Assembly: GCF_014170335.1 (NCBI RefSeq)
Contig: NZ_LZZS01000004.1
Location: 186,001-250,000 of the forward strand
DNA: 64,000 nt
From: Achromobacter sp. UMC46
GTDB taxonomy: Bacteria; Pseudomonadota; Gammaproteobacteria; Burkholderiales; Burkholderiaceae_B
Reading direction: 5' to 3'
Shown: positions 32,115 to 40,842 of the stretch, piece after piece
Layout: every line of letters begins with the position of its first letter
Position numbering within the stretch: the first letter of the stretch is position 1
Notes under the pieces: generated by a model
Database searches by the model: none
The model's input: the letters and a program-made list of their open reading frames with translations, nothing else
Told to the model about the DNA's origin: nothing
Made by a program: the position numbers and the translations under genes

Positions 32115-33866
32115 CTAGTCGATACGGCCGATCTCGGCGCCCGCCGTCACCGCCTTGCCTGCGGCCGCCTGGTGCTTGAGCACGCCGTCGCAATGCGCCA
32201 GCACTTGCATTTCCATCTTCATGGCTTCCATCGTGGCGATCAGGTCGCCTTGCCTGACGGTGGCGCCGTCTTCGGCGTTCCACGACTGAAGGGTGCCGGC
32301 AATGGGCGCCGTCACGCTTTGCGCGCTGGCTTGCGCCGACGCGCCAGCGGCGCTGGACGTCTCGCCACCCGCCGCCGCGCCCGCTGAGTGCAGCCCGCGC
32401 AGCAGTTCCGCAGGCAGGCCCAGCGACACGCGCCGGCCGTCGATTTCCACGGCGGTGCGGTGCAGGCCAACGCCGCCCAAGGGCGCCGGGCGCACGGCGG
32501 CTTCCAGGTCATTGGCGAAGTCGGTCTCGATCCAGCGGGTATGCACCTTGAAGCCTTCACCGTCGCCGATGAAATCGGCGTGGTCCAACACCGCGCGGTG
32601 GAACGGCAGCACCGACGCTACGCCTTCGATGCGGAATTCCGCCAGCGCGCGGCGGGCCCGCGCGATCGCCTGTTCCCGCGTGGCGCCGGTGACGATCAGC
32701 TTGGCCAACAGCGAATCAAACGTGCCCGGAATGGTGGAACCCGATTCCACGCCGCTGTCCACGCGCACGCCTGGGCCGGACGGCGCGGCGAAGGCCGCGA
32801 TGCGGCCGGGCGACGGCAGGAAGCCGCGGCCCACGTCTTCGGCGTTGATGCGGAATTCGATGGCGTGACCGCGCGGCGCGGGAGCCGCGTCGATCGCCAG
32901 CGGCAGGCCGTCGGCGATGCGCAATTGCTCGACCACCAGGTCCAGGCCGCAGGTTTCTTCAGTGACGGGATGCTCCACCTGCAGGCGGGTATTGACCTCC
33001 AGGAACGAGATCGCGCCCGAGCCGCTGAGCAGGAACTCGACCGTGCCCGCGCCGACGTAGCCGGCATGGGCGCAGATGTCGCGCGCCGACGCGTGGATGC
33101 GTTGTCGTTGATCGTCGCTCAGGAACGGCGCGGGCGCCTCTTCCACGAGCTTCTGGTTGCGGCGTTGCAAGGAGCAATCGCGCGTGCCCAGCACCACGAC
33201 CTTGCCGTGCTTGTCGGCCAGCACCTGCGCTTCGACGTGGCGCGGATGGTCCAGGAACTGTTCCACGTAGCACTCGCCGCGGCCGAAGGCCGTGACGGCT
33301 TCGCGCACGGCGGACTCGTACAGGTCCGCCACGTCTTCCATGCGCCAGACGACTTTCAGGCCGCGCCCGCCGCCGCCGAACGCCGCCTTGATGGCGATGG
33401 GCAAGCCGTGTTCGCGCGCGAAAGCCAGCACCGCTTCGGCGTCGTCGACCGGGCCCGGCGTGCCGGCCACCAGCGGCGCGCCGACTTCCAGCGCGATCTT
33501 GCGGGCCTGGACCTTGTCGCCCAGGCGTTCGATGGTTTCCGGCGACGGGCCGATCCAGGTCAGGCCGGCGCCGATCACGGCACGCGCGAACCCGGCGCTT
33601 TCGGACAGGAATCCATAACCGGGGTGCACGGCGTCGGCGCCACTGCGACGCGCCACGGCCAGCAGTTTTTCGATGTTGAGGTAGGTGTCGGCCGGGCGGT
33701 CGCCCTCCAGGCCGAACGCTTCGTCGGCCATGCGCGCGTGCAGCGCGTCGAAATCGGCGTCGGCGTAGACGGCGACGGACTTCACGCCGTAGTCGGCGCA
33801 GGCGCGGATGATGCGAACCGCGATTTCGCCACGGTTGGCGATCAGGACTTTCTTCATGGCTGGCAT
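32115..33866 (-). CDS. Biotin carboxylase with C-terminal biotin carrier domain (AccC/PccA type)
   Basis: 583 residues. Biotin carboxylase N-terminal domain ([20 protein letters not shown]), ATP-grasp domain with [27 protein letters not shown] and [16 protein letters not shown]-terminal carboxylase domain, then a BCCP domain whose EAMKM motif carries the biotinylated lysine (residue 550). It carboxylates biotin with ATP and bicarbonate. No classical carboxyltransferase gene is nearby; instead fused KipI-KipA lies 7 bp upstream, a homologue of the urea-carboxylase carboxyltransferase domain. The ATG at 33866 is used; ATG 33857, giving MKKVL, is equally possible. Confidence 0.92.
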   Translation of the reverse strand: MPAMKKVLIANRGEIAVRIIRACADYGVKSVAVYADADFDALHARMADEAFGLEGDRPADTYLNIEKLLAVARRSGADAVHPGYGFLSESAGFARAVIGAGLTWIGPSPETIERLGDKVQARKIALEVGAPLVAGTPGPVDDAEAVLAFAREHGLPIAIKAAFGGGGRGLKVVWRMEDVADLYESAVREAVTAFGRGECYVEQFLDHPRHVEAQVLADKHGKVVVLGTRDCSLQRRNQKLVEEAPAPFLSDDQRQRIHASARDICAHAGYVGAGTVEFLLSGSGAISFLEVNTRLQVEHPVTEETCGLDLVVEQLRIADGLPLAIDAAPAPRGHAIEFRINAEDVGRGFLPSPGRIAAFAAPSGPGVRVDSGVESGSTIPGTFDSLLAKLIVTGATREQAIARARRALAEFRIEGVASVLPFHRAVLDHADFIGDGEGFKVHTRWIETDFANDLEAAVRPAPLGGVGLHRTAVEIDGRRVSLGLPAELLRGLHSAGAAAGGETSSAAGASAQASAQSVTAPIAGTLQSWNAEDGATVRQGDLIATMEAMKMEMQVLAHCDGVLKHQAAAGKAVTAGAEIGRID

Positions 33867-33873
33867 AGTCAGG

Positions 33874-35493
33874 TTATGGCGTTGCGACCGGTACGGCGGG
33901 GGCGTCGACCGGAACAAAATCGGAAATGGGATTGAAGCGCACGCGCGCGCCGATGGGAATCTGGGCCGCGCGGTCCAGGTGCCACGGCGCGACGGAGCCG
34001 ATCACCGGGTAGCCGCCCGTCAACGGGTGGTCGGCCAGGAACAGCACGGGCTGGCCGCTGGCCGGCACCTGGATCGAGCCTTTGCGTGTGCCCTCGCTGG
34101 GCAGTTCGGCGTGGTTGGCGCGTTGCAGCGGCCGTTCGCCGTTCAAGCGGATGCCGACGCGGTTGGACTGCGGCGTGACCGTCCACGCCTGGCGGGACAG
34201 CAGCGCCACCGCGTCGGCGTCGCACCAATCGGTGCGCGGCCCCAGCACGACGTCGAGCACGACCTCGATATCCTGCACGGGCAAGTCTGCAGCGGGCAGT
34301 TCCGGCGCCCCGACGATGGCGCACGGCAAAGCCGGCAGGATGCCGATGCGGTCGCCCGCGGCCAAGGCGTCGGGGCCGACGCGCGCCAGCGTATCGGTGG
34401 AACGGCTGCCCAGCACGGGTTCCACATCGAATCCGCCGCGCACGGCCAGGTAATAGCGGATACCCGCCACCGGCTGGCCCAGCGTGAGCGTGTCGCCATC
34501 ATTCAAGGCGATGGCCTCGTGGCCCGGCACGGTCCAGCTGGCGCCGGTGGCGTCCCGCAGCGCAAGGTCCCCACGGGCCCCGGTCACGGCCACCACGCAG
34601 GCGCCGTGCGCGCGAACCTGGAAGCCACCGTAGACGATTTCGACGCAGGCCTGGCCGGGCGTGTTGCCGACCAGCCGGTTGGCGGCGCGCAGCGCGCCCC
34701 GGTCCATCGCACCCGACGCCGCCACGCCCTGGCGGGCCTGCCCCGGGCGGCCCAAGTCTTGAAACTCCGCCTGCAAGCCGGGCGCCACCACTTCAAGCGC
34801 GGGGCCGACGCCAATGGCACGCCGGGGCGCGGCCGGACCGGAACCGGTTGCGCTCGAAGGCTGCGCCTGCGCGGCAGGCGCCGGGCCGGCATCGACGAAA
34901 CGGACGCGATAGCCCGGTTGCAGCAACGCCGGCGTGTCGCGGGACAGGTCCCACATGGCCGCTGGCGTAACGCCCAGGATCTGCCAGCCGCCGGGGCTGG
35001 CTTGCGGATAGACGCCGCTGAACGTGCCGGCCAGCGCCACCGCGCCCGCGGGAATGCGGGTACGCGGCGTCTTGCGCCGGGGCACGTCCAGGCTGGGGTC
35101 GCCGCCGCTCAAGTACGCAAAACCGGGCGCGAACCCGGTGAAGGCGACGCTATAGGTGCCGCCGGTGTGGCGGCGCACGACGTCTTCGCGCGACATGCCC
35201 AGCAGCGCGGCGACTTCGTCCAGGTCTTCACCGTTGTAGTGGACGGGAATCTCGATCAATTTGCCGTCGCGCGCGACACGGCCCGACGTATCGCGGCCGC
35301 CGATATCGGCGATCAACGCCTCACGCGTGACGCTGTCGGGCCGGAACACCACCAGCACGGTGCGCGCGGCCGGCACAAGCTCGGTGACGCCGGCGATCGG
35401 CCGGGCCTGCAGCGTATCGAACAGCGCCAGCGTCTGCTCCAGATCGTCCAGTTCAACAAGCAGGGCATCGGTATTCACGGGCAAGAAACGCAC
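33874..35493 (-). CDS. Fused KipI-KipA (PxpB-PxpC, AHS1-AHS2) 5-oxoprolinase-type subunit
   Basis: 539 residues. The N-terminal AHS1/KipI domain (about 1-215) contains [20 protein letters not shown] and the family-typical [13 protein letters not shown] and [14 protein letters not shown]. The C-terminal AHS2/KipA domain (about 230-539) contains [20 protein letters not shown] and [12 protein letters not shown], ending [19 protein letters not shown]. PxpB and PxpC are separate genes in many bacteria and form, with PxpA, the ATP-dependent 5-oxoprolinase. The same two domains make up the carboxyltransferase of urea carboxylase. The gene is 8 bp from PxpA and 7 bp from the biotin carboxylase, so the three form one operon. 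Confidence 0.93.
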   Translation of the reverse strand: MRFLPVNTDALLVELDDLEQTLALFDTLQARPIAGVTELVPAARTVLVVFRPDSVTREALIADIGGRDTSGRVARDGKLIEIPVHYNGEDLDEVAALLGMSREDVVRRHTGGTYSVAFTGFAPGFAYLSGGDPSLDVPRRKTPRTRIPAGAVALAGTFSGVYPQASPGGWQILGVTPAAMWDLSRDTPALLQPGYRVRFVDAGPAPAAQAQPSSATGSGPAAPRRAIGVGPALEVVAPGLQAEFQDLGRPGQARQGVAASGAMDRGALRAANRLVGNTPGQACVEIVYGGFQVRAHGACVVAVTGARGDLALRDATGASWTVPGHEAIALNDGDTLTLGQPVAGIRYYLAVRGGFDVEPVLGSRSTDTLARVGPDALAAGDRIGILPALPCAIVGAPELPAADLPVQDIEVVLDVVLGPRTDWCDADAVALLSRQAWTVTPQSNRVGIRLNGERPLQRANHAELPSEGTRKGSIQVPASGQPVLFLADHPLTGGYPVIGSVAPWHLDRAAQIPIGARVRFNPISDFVPVDAPAVPVATP

Positions 35494-35501
35494 GGGGCCT
35501 C

Positions 35502-36263
35502 CTAGGCGGCAAACGAGCGAATGGTAACGCCGGACTGCTCAAGGCGGCGGCGTACTTCGCGCGCCATGTCCACGGCGCCCGGGCTGTCGCCATGCACGCA
35601 GAGCGAGTCCGCCTGCACGCGGGCGAGCGATCCGTCGATGGCTTCGACCACCCCTTCTTCCACCAGGCGCAGCATGCGCCGTGCCACCGTTTCAGGGTCA
35701 TGCAGCACCGCGCCCTTTTCGCGGCGCGACACCAGCGCGCCTTGCGGGGTATAGGCCCGGTCTGCGAACGCTTCGGCCACCACGCGCAGACCGCGCTCGC
35801 GCGCCAGCGCCAGCAGCGGCGAACCGGCCAGGCCGACCAGCGCCAGCGACGGGTCGACCGCCAGCATGGCGGTGATGACGTCGTTGCCTTGGCGCGGATC
35901 GTGCGCAATCGTGTTGTACAGCGCGCCGTGCGGCTTGACGTAGCTGACTTGCGTGCCGGCCGCGGCGGCCAGCGCCTTCAGCGCGCCGATCTGGTAGATG
36001 ACGTCGGCAACCAGGTCGGCGCTGGCCACATCCATGTTGCGCCGTCCGAAGCCGGTCAGGTCCGGGTAGGACACATGCGCGCCCACCGCGACGCCATTGG
36101 CGGCCGCGCCCTTCAACGTGGCCAGGATGCCGGCGGGGTCGCCGGCATGGAATCCGCAGGCCACGTTTGCGCTGGAGACCAGTTGCAGCATTGCGGCGTC
36201 GTCGCCCATGGTCCACGCGCCCAGGCTTTCGCCCAGGTCGCTGTTCAGATCTATCGTCGCCAT
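35502..36263 (-). CDS. pxpA: LamB/YcsF family 5-oxoprolinase subunit A
   Basis: 253 residues, the normal length. The start [20 protein letters not shown] with DLGE is the family signature; [14 protein letters not shown] and [16 protein letters not shown] follow, then VKPHGALYN. PxpA is the metal-dependent polysaccharide-deacetylase-like subunit that hydrolyses the activated 5-oxoproline ring. It is the first gene of the operon with fused PxpBC and the biotin carboxylase, and it is divergent from a GntR/FCD regulator (216-bp gap with two inverted repeats). Confidence 0.94.
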   Translation of the reverse strand: MATIDLNSDLGESLGAWTMGDDAAMLQLVSSANVACGFHAGDPAGILATLKGAAANGVAVGAHVSYPDLTGFGRRNMDVASADLVADVIYQIGALKALAAAAGTQVSYVKPHGALYNTIAHDPRQGNDVITAMLAVDPSLALVGLAGSPLLALARERGLRVVAEAFADRAYTPQGALVSRREKGAVLHDPETVARRMLRLVEEGVVEAIDGSLARVQADSLCVHGDSPGAVDMAREVRRRLEQSGVTIRSFAA

Positions 36264-36321
36264 CGCTTGCTTCTCTATTTACCGTCGGGCCCGGAATGTA
36301 GGGCGGCTGTTACAGTAGTGT

Positions 36322-36418
36322 TCTACAATTCTTATAAATAGTAGATCAAACAATATAGGATTGCCTATCAGTGTTTCCACTTGGTCGATACAAATTAGCG
36401 TTATTTGAGGGGCAATCC
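36322..36418. promoter_or_regulatory. Divergent pxpA/GntR control region with two inverted repeats
   Basis: The AT-rich gap holds TCTAC-N14-GTAGA (36322-36326, 36341-36345) and a perfect 8-bp pair GGATTGCC (36358-36365) and GGCAATCC (36411-36418), 53 bp apart centre to centre. They are candidate GntR operators; a TATAAA-like box lies within the first repeat. Confidence 0.4.
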
Positions 36419-36479
36419 GGTAATCCCTCGGATACACTCGCAAGAGAAAGCCCTCCCCGTCTTTGCTGATTTCCCGCCA

Positions 36480-37148
36480 ATGACCGATCCCAACGCGCAC
36501 CAGACCCTGACCGATAAAGTCACCGAACAGATCCGCCGCCGGTTGATCAACGGCGACTTCGCGCCCGGGCAGCGCCTGTCCGAAGCGACGCTGACGCAAA
36601 GCCTAGATGTCTCGCGCAATACGCTGCGCGAAGCGTTCCGCAACCTGACCAAGGAAGGCTTGCTGACCCATTCGCCCAACCGCGGCGTCGCGGTGGCGGT
36701 GCCCAGCATGGCGTCCATCATCGACCTCTACCGCGTGCGCCGCATGATCGAATGCCAGGCGCTGGCCCAGGCGTATCCGCATCATCCCGCGCACCAGCGC
36801 ATGCGCCAGGCCGTAGACGACGCCGTCGCCCGCCGCCAGACCCAGGACTGGTCCGGCGTGGGAACGGCCAACATGGCCTTCCACATGGCCATTGTTGAAT
36901 TGGCCGACAGCGAACGGCTGAACGCCATGTTTTCACTGCTGCTGGCCGAATTGCGGCTGGTGTTCGGCCTGCTGCAGGACCCCGAATTCCTGCACGCGCC
37001 CTACGCGGAAATGAACGCGCGAATCCTGGAATGGGTCGACGCCGATGAATTCCAGAAGGCCGCCGATGCGCTCAAGGACTACCTGGCGCAGTCCGAGCGC
37101 ATCGTGCTGGCAAGCTATGCGCGGCGCGTCAGCGCCTTGGGCGGCTGA
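36480..37148 (+). CDS. GntR-family (FCD) transcriptional regulator
   Basis: 222 residues from the ATG at 36480. The winged helix (VTEQIRRRLINGDFAPGQRLS, LDVSRNTLREAFRNLTKEGLL, NRGVAVAVP) is followed by an FCD domain (IIDLYRVRRMIECQAL, GTANMAFHMAIVELADSERL). It is divergent from the pxpA operon and is the probable regulator of it. The last 34 bp overlap, on the opposite strand, the 3' end of the PepSY gene, so the two genes are convergent and interlocked. Confidence 0.93.
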   Translation: MTDPNAHQTLTDKVTEQIRRRLINGDFAPGQRLSEATLTQSLDVSRNTLREAFRNLTKEGLLTHSPNRGVAVAVPSMASIIDLYRVRRMIECQALAQAYPHHPAHQRMRQAVDDAVARRQTQDWSGVGTANMAFHMAIVELADSERLNAMFSLLLAELRLVFGLLQDPEFLHAPYAEMNARILEWVDADEFQKAADALKDYLAQSERIVLASYARRVSALGG

Positions 37149-38542
37149 GCCCGCCACGACCGCAAGACGTCCACCGCCAGGAACGCCAGCAGGCTGGCGC
37201 CCATCACCGGCAGGCCCCACCCCAGTGCCAACGCCAGCGCGGCAACCATCAGGCGCGCGGGCCACGACAGTTCGCGCCACGCTTGCGTCAGCGTCTGGCC
37301 GGATGCGCCCGCCGCCGGGCGGCGCAGCCACCACATGCGGTATCCCAAGACGATCATCGCGGTCAGCGCCGAACCGATAGCCGCCATCAGCAACTGGTTG
37401 GGCCAGCCGAAGAGGATGCCCATGTGCATGTCCACGCCCCAGCGGATCAGCTTGGCGATCAGCGGGAACGTGGCGAAGTCGGCACGGCTGGTGATGGCGT
37501 AGGTGGCCGGATCGATGGCGATGGTATCCACCTGCGTGGGCCAGGACCGGTCCACTTCGCGCACCGTCCAGGCCTGGTCCGCCGTGCGCGGCGGCCGGAT
37601 CTCCAACTGGTCGCTGTCGATGCCGCCCGCCCTGGCGGTGTCCAGGATGCGGTCGATATCGCCTGCCGGGGCCGGCGTGGACGTCATGGCCATGCCGTCC
37701 ATCCCTGCCATCCCGCCATGATGATGCGCGTGCTCGTCCTCGCCCTGCGCCGCCGGCGCCCCGGCGACGGGCAGCTTCAGCGATACCGATGGCGTGATCC
37801 AGCCCAGTTGCGCGCGCAGCTGATCCACGCGGCCGCCGGCCCAGTTCGACCAGGTCAGGCCCGTCGCGGACAGGAACAGCAGGCCGACGGCCAGCCACAG
37901 CCCCAGCAGGACGTGCAACCGGCGCGTGCGCAAGCGCGGGCTGCGCGCCGGGTCAGGACGCCGGCGGCGCCCCGCCAGCCACATCGCCAATCCGCCCAAC
38001 GTGGCCAGCCACATCCACGAGGCGGCCAGCTCGCTGTAATTGCGGCCTGGTGCGCCCAGCATCAGATTGCGGTGCAGATAGTCCAGCGCCGTGCGGAACG
38101 GCAGCGTGCCGCTGGTGCCGTAGACGATCATGTCGCCCTTGATCTCCAGCGTGGCGGGGTCGACGAACAAGGCGCGGCTCTCGGAATCGCCCAGGCCGGG
38201 CTGCGTGAACATGACGCGCGTGGTGTCGCCCGGACCCGGCGCCGGCCGGACGGCGAACAGGCGCGGCCCGGCGCCGATACGGACCTGCGCCGCCTGGACC
38301 TGGCTGGCCAGGGATTGGGCCGGGCCGGCCGAGCCGGTGCGCAACTGGTCGGCATACAGCAGGTTTTCGATCTGGGGCGTCAGCACGAACAGCGTGCCGG
38401 TTACGGCCGCCACCAGGATGAAGGGGCCGACGAACAGCCCGATATAGAAGTGCAGGCGGGTGACCAGCGCCATCAAGGCGCTGCGGCCCGCCGCCCGCTC
38501 GCGCGCGGACGCGGCGGGGGAATCCAGGGTTTGCGTGGACAT
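37115..38542 (-). CDS. PepSY-associated TM-domain inner-membrane protein
   Basis: 475 residues. An N-terminal membrane helix (LHFYIGLFVGPFILVAAVTG) is followed by a PepSY-type periplasmic region, two membrane helices around 175-190 and 210-230, a second periplasmic region, and helices near 390 and 435-460. This is the layout of PepSY_TM proteins, several of which reduce ferric siderophores or transfer electrons across the inner membrane. Residues 271-286 form a His/Met-rich loop (HAHHHGGMAGMDGMAM), suggesting metal binding. It is cotranscribed after the DUF2946 gene; its 3' end overlaps the GntR gene by 34 bp. Confidence 0.88.
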   Translation of the reverse strand: MSTQTLDSPAASARERAAGRSALMALVTRLHFYIGLFVGPFILVAAVTGTLFVLTPQIENLLYADQLRTGSAGPAQSLASQVQAAQVRIGAGPRLFAVRPAPGPGDTTRVMFTQPGLGDSESRALFVDPATLEIKGDMIVYGTSGTLPFRTALDYLHRNLMLGAPGRNYSELAASWMWLATLGGLAMWLAGRRRRPDPARSPRLRTRRLHVLLGLWLAVGLLFLSATGLTWSNWAGGRVDQLRAQLGWITPSVSLKLPVAGAPAAQGEDEHAHHHGGMAGMDGMAMTSTPAPAGDIDRILDTARAGGIDSDQLEIRPPRTADQAWTVREVDRSWPTQVDTIAIDPATYAITSRADFATFPLIAKLIRWGVDMHMGILFGWPNQLLMAAIGSALTAMIVLGYRMWWLRRPAAGASGQTLTQAWRELSWPARLMVAALALALGWGLPVMGASLLAFLAVDVLRSWRAQPPKALTRRA

Positions 38543-38617
38543 GGGGTCCTCGAAGACGAATGACGCCGCCCGGCTCGGGCGGCATTCATGCGCGCGATGC
38601 GCGCACGCCGATAGCGG

Positions 38618-39073
38618 TCATTCGGGTATCGAGGGCGGCGCGCGCGATCCCAGCGGCGGGCCGGCGGCCGGCATCGCCGGGCGCGGACTGCCCGCTTGCA
38701 CGGGCGCTTGCGCCAGCCAGCGCAGCAGCACCGGTGCCACCGCCAGCATCGGCGGCACATCCAGCACCTGATGCGCGTTCAGGCCAAAGGGGCATTCCTG
38801 CCCGGCCCCGCCGTGGTCGGCGGGCGCGCCATGGTCGTGATGGACGTGATGGGCTTCGTGCTGCGCCGCAGCCGGCGCGCGCAGCACTGGCAGCGCGCCG
38901 CCGCCTGCCGCGCAGAACCCCAGCGCCAGCCGGCCCTGCCGCAATGCGTCGGCATCCGGCATATAACCGACGGGCACCCAGGCCCGCGCCACCAGCAACA
39001 GCAGCAGCAACAGCCGCCCGATATCGGCGGCCAAAGCGGTACGTGAGGGTCGACAGGAAAGCCCGGTGCGCAT
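38618..39073 (-). CDS. DUF2946 family protein
   Basis: 151 residues from the ATG at 39073. A basic N-terminus and one hydrophobic helix (IGRLLLLLLLVARAWVPVGYM) is followed by a short Gly-rich part, a His-rich metal-binding stretch (HEAHHVHHDHG) and ECPFG, typical of DUF2946. These small membrane-anchored proteins are found beside TonB receptors and PepSY proteins and are thought to be linked to copper or iron; this is context only. The 75-bp gap to the PepSY gene suggests one operon. The frame is open upstream to 39193, so the start could be a few codons earlier (39082). Confidence 0.75.
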   Translation of the reverse strand: MRTGLSCRPSRTALAADIGRLLLLLLLVARAWVPVGYMPDADALRQGRLALGFCAAGGGALPVLRAPAAAQHEAHHVHHDHGAPADHGGAGQECPFGLNAHQVLDVPPMLAVAPVLLRWLAQAPVQAGSPRPAMPAAGPPLGSRAPPSIPE

Positions 39074-39279
39074 GCGCCCCATCCAGCGCGCCGGCGGATT
39101 CCGGCGCCACGCAGGAATTCTACTCGCCGCTTTCGGCGCGGCGGGCGTCGCATTCTGCTTGCGAATGACTTCTTTCGAGCATAAATTGAGCAAACCCGTT
39201 TCGGGTCCGGGCTGCCGGCCCGCCCGACACGGCGTCGAAAGGTCGTTTTTTATCTTTTAAGCCCGCGAGGAGCGTTGCG

Positions 39280-39663
39280 ATGAAAGTGAAACACCTGTTA
39301 GGCCCGACAGCCCTTGCGCTGTCCCTGCTGTTCACCACGCCTGGCGTGGCCCAGACCACCGATCCCGCCCCCATCGTCACGGGCAAGCAATGGTCGGAAT
39401 CAGACGCCAGCCATAAGAAAGCCTACCTGCTGGGGATCGCCAACCTGCTGCAAGTCGAGCGCGCCTACCAGGAACGGCGCAAGCTCAACGACACCCAGAC
39501 GCTCGTTCCCCGATTCACGACGGGCCTGCAAGCCCAAACGCTGGATTCGGTACGCGATAGCCTGGACAGCTGGTATGCCGCGAACCCCACCAAGCTGGAC
39601 CGCCCCGTGATCGAGACCCTGTGGTTCGAGATCGTCGTCCCCGGCGCGAAGCGCAAGCCTTGA
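39280..39663 (+). CDS. Small exported protein of unknown function
   Basis: 127 residues with a signal peptide (HLLGPTALALSLLFTTPGVAQ) and an acid/base-rich helical mature part: GKQWSESDASHKKAYLLGIANL, ERAYQERRKLND, and WYAANPTKLDRPVIETLWFEIV. No enzyme motif or transmembrane helix is seen. The ATG follows GAGGAG. It is 10 bp upstream of the glycine-zipper lipoprotein gene, so the two are likely cotranscribed and act together in the periplasm or outer membrane. I do not recognise a named family. Confidence 0.8.
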   Translation: MKVKHLLGPTALALSLLFTTPGVAQTTDPAPIVTGKQWSESDASHKKAYLLGIANLLQVERAYQERRKLNDTQTLVPRFTTGLQAQTLDSVRDSLDSWYAANPTKLDRPVIETLWFEIVVPGAKRKP

Positions 39664-39673
39664 AGGAGCCGTC

Positions 39674-39898
39674 ATGAAGCTTATTCGAACGATTGTCATC
39701 GGCGTCGCGATCGGGACGCTTGCGGCCTGCACGAACATGTCGCCGAAGCAGCAAGGCACCATGTCGGGCGCGGCCATCGGCGCCGCGGCGGGCGCGGGCA
39801 TTGCTGCCATCGCGGGCGGCAGCGCCTGGACGGGCGCGGCCATCGGCGGCGTGGCGGGCGGCGTGGCGGGCAATATCCGCGGCGGCAAGTCCTACTGA
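39674..39898 (+). CDS. Glycine-zipper lipoprotein
   Basis: 74 residues. The signal ends in a lipobox LAAC with the acylated cysteine at residue 19, followed by a Gly/Ala-rich zipper (GAAIGAAAGAGIAAIAGG, GAAIGGVAGGVAGNIRGG). Such small proteins insert into or bridge membranes. AAGGAG precedes the ATG. It is paired with the exported protein ending 10 bp upstream. Confidence 0.88.
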   Translation: MKLIRTIVIGVAIGTLAACTNMSPKQQGTMSGAAIGAAAGAGIAAIAGGSAWTGAAIGGVAGGVAGNIRGGKSY

Positions 39899-39915
39899 TC
39901 CGGCATCCCGGCCCG

Positions 39916-39944
39916 GCGCGCGGCCGTCATGCGGCCGCCGCGCG
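39916..39944. other. GC-rich hairpin between convergent genes
   Basis: CGGCCG/CGGCCG (39921-39926, 39932-39937) with surrounding GCGC complementarity forms a hairpin in the 80-bp gap between the glycine-zipper gene and the convergent RraA-like gene. No U-run follows. Confidence 0.35.
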
Positions 39945-39978
39945 GGGCAACCGGGGCGGGCTGCGTCCTGCCCCCCGC

Positions 39979-40701
39979 CTAGCTTTGACTGGCGCGCCAG
40001 GCCTGGTACTTGGCCTGGCTCTCTTGATTCGGCGGATACAGGCCGGGCAGTTTTTGCCCCGCTTCCACCTGCTGCATGATCCAGCCTTCCAACCGTTCCT
40101 GCTCGATGGCGATCTCGACCACTTCGTCCAGCACGGCAGCCGGAATCAGCACCGCGCCGTCACGGTCCAGCACGATCACATCGTTCGGAAACACCGCGAC
40201 GCCGCCGCAGCCGACGGGTTCCTGCCAGCCCACGAAGGTCAGCCCGGCGACGGACGGCGGCGCGGCCGCGCCGCTGCACCAAACCGGCAGCCCGGTACCC
40301 TCGACGCCTTCCAGATCCCGGACCACGCCGTCCGTCACCAACGCGGCCACGCCGCGCTTGGCCATCCGCGCGCACAGGATGTCGCCGAAGATGCCGGCGT
40401 CGGTCACGCCCATCGCGTCGACCACGGCGATGCAGCCTTCGGGCATGTCTTCAATCGCCGCCCGCGTGGAAATGGGCGACGCCCACGAGGCCGGCGTGGC
40501 CAGATCCTCGCGGGCCGGCACGAAGCGCAGCGTGAACGCGCGCCCCACGATCCGCTTGGCGCCCGGCGCCAGCGGCCGCGCGCCGCGCAGCCACACGTTG
40601 CGCAGCCCCTTTTTGAGCAGCACAGTGGTCAGCGTGGCGGTGGTGATACCGGACAGGGCCTGGACGACGCGCGCGTCCAAAGGCTGAGGTGCAATCGTCA
40701 T
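39979..40701 (-). CDS. RraA-like / HMG aldolase-oxaloacetate decarboxylase family protein
   Basis: 240 residues from the ATG at 40701 (CCAGGAGAATCC leader). The fold is RraA-like: ALSGITTATLTTVLLKKGLRN, GRAFTLRFVPAREDL, VVDAMGVTDAGIFGDILCARMAKRGVAALVTDGVVRD quoted in part as GIFGDILCARMAKRG, and the D-R-D metal/catalytic pattern IVLDRDGAVLIP. Family members are class II pyruvate aldolases (4-hydroxy-4-methyl-2-oxoglutarate aldolase, oxaloacetate decarboxylase); the RNase E-regulator role belongs to a distinct short subgroup. The longer C-terminal tail favours the aldolase side. It stands alone, convergent with the glycine-zipper gene. Confidence 0.88.
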   Translation of the reverse strand: MTIAPQPLDARVVQALSGITTATLTTVLLKKGLRNVWLRGARPLAPGAKRIVGRAFTLRFVPAREDLATPASWASPISTRAAIEDMPEGCIAVVDAMGVTDAGIFGDILCARMAKRGVAALVTDGVVRDLEGVEGTGLPVWCSGAAAPPSVAGLTFVGWQEPVGCGGVAVFPNDVIVLDRDGAVLIPAAVLDEVVEIAIEQERLEGWIMQQVEAGQKLPGLYPPNQESQAKYQAWRASQS

Positions 40702-40842
40702 GATGCGGATTCTCCTGGAATGACCTTCGATTGTGACGCTGCGCAAAACGCAACACAACCCGGTTTTTACAGATTCAGAATCCGCTTTTTATGCCTGCGT
40801 CACACAAACGCCACGCCAGCCCGCCCCCCGTCCGCTTCCCCG

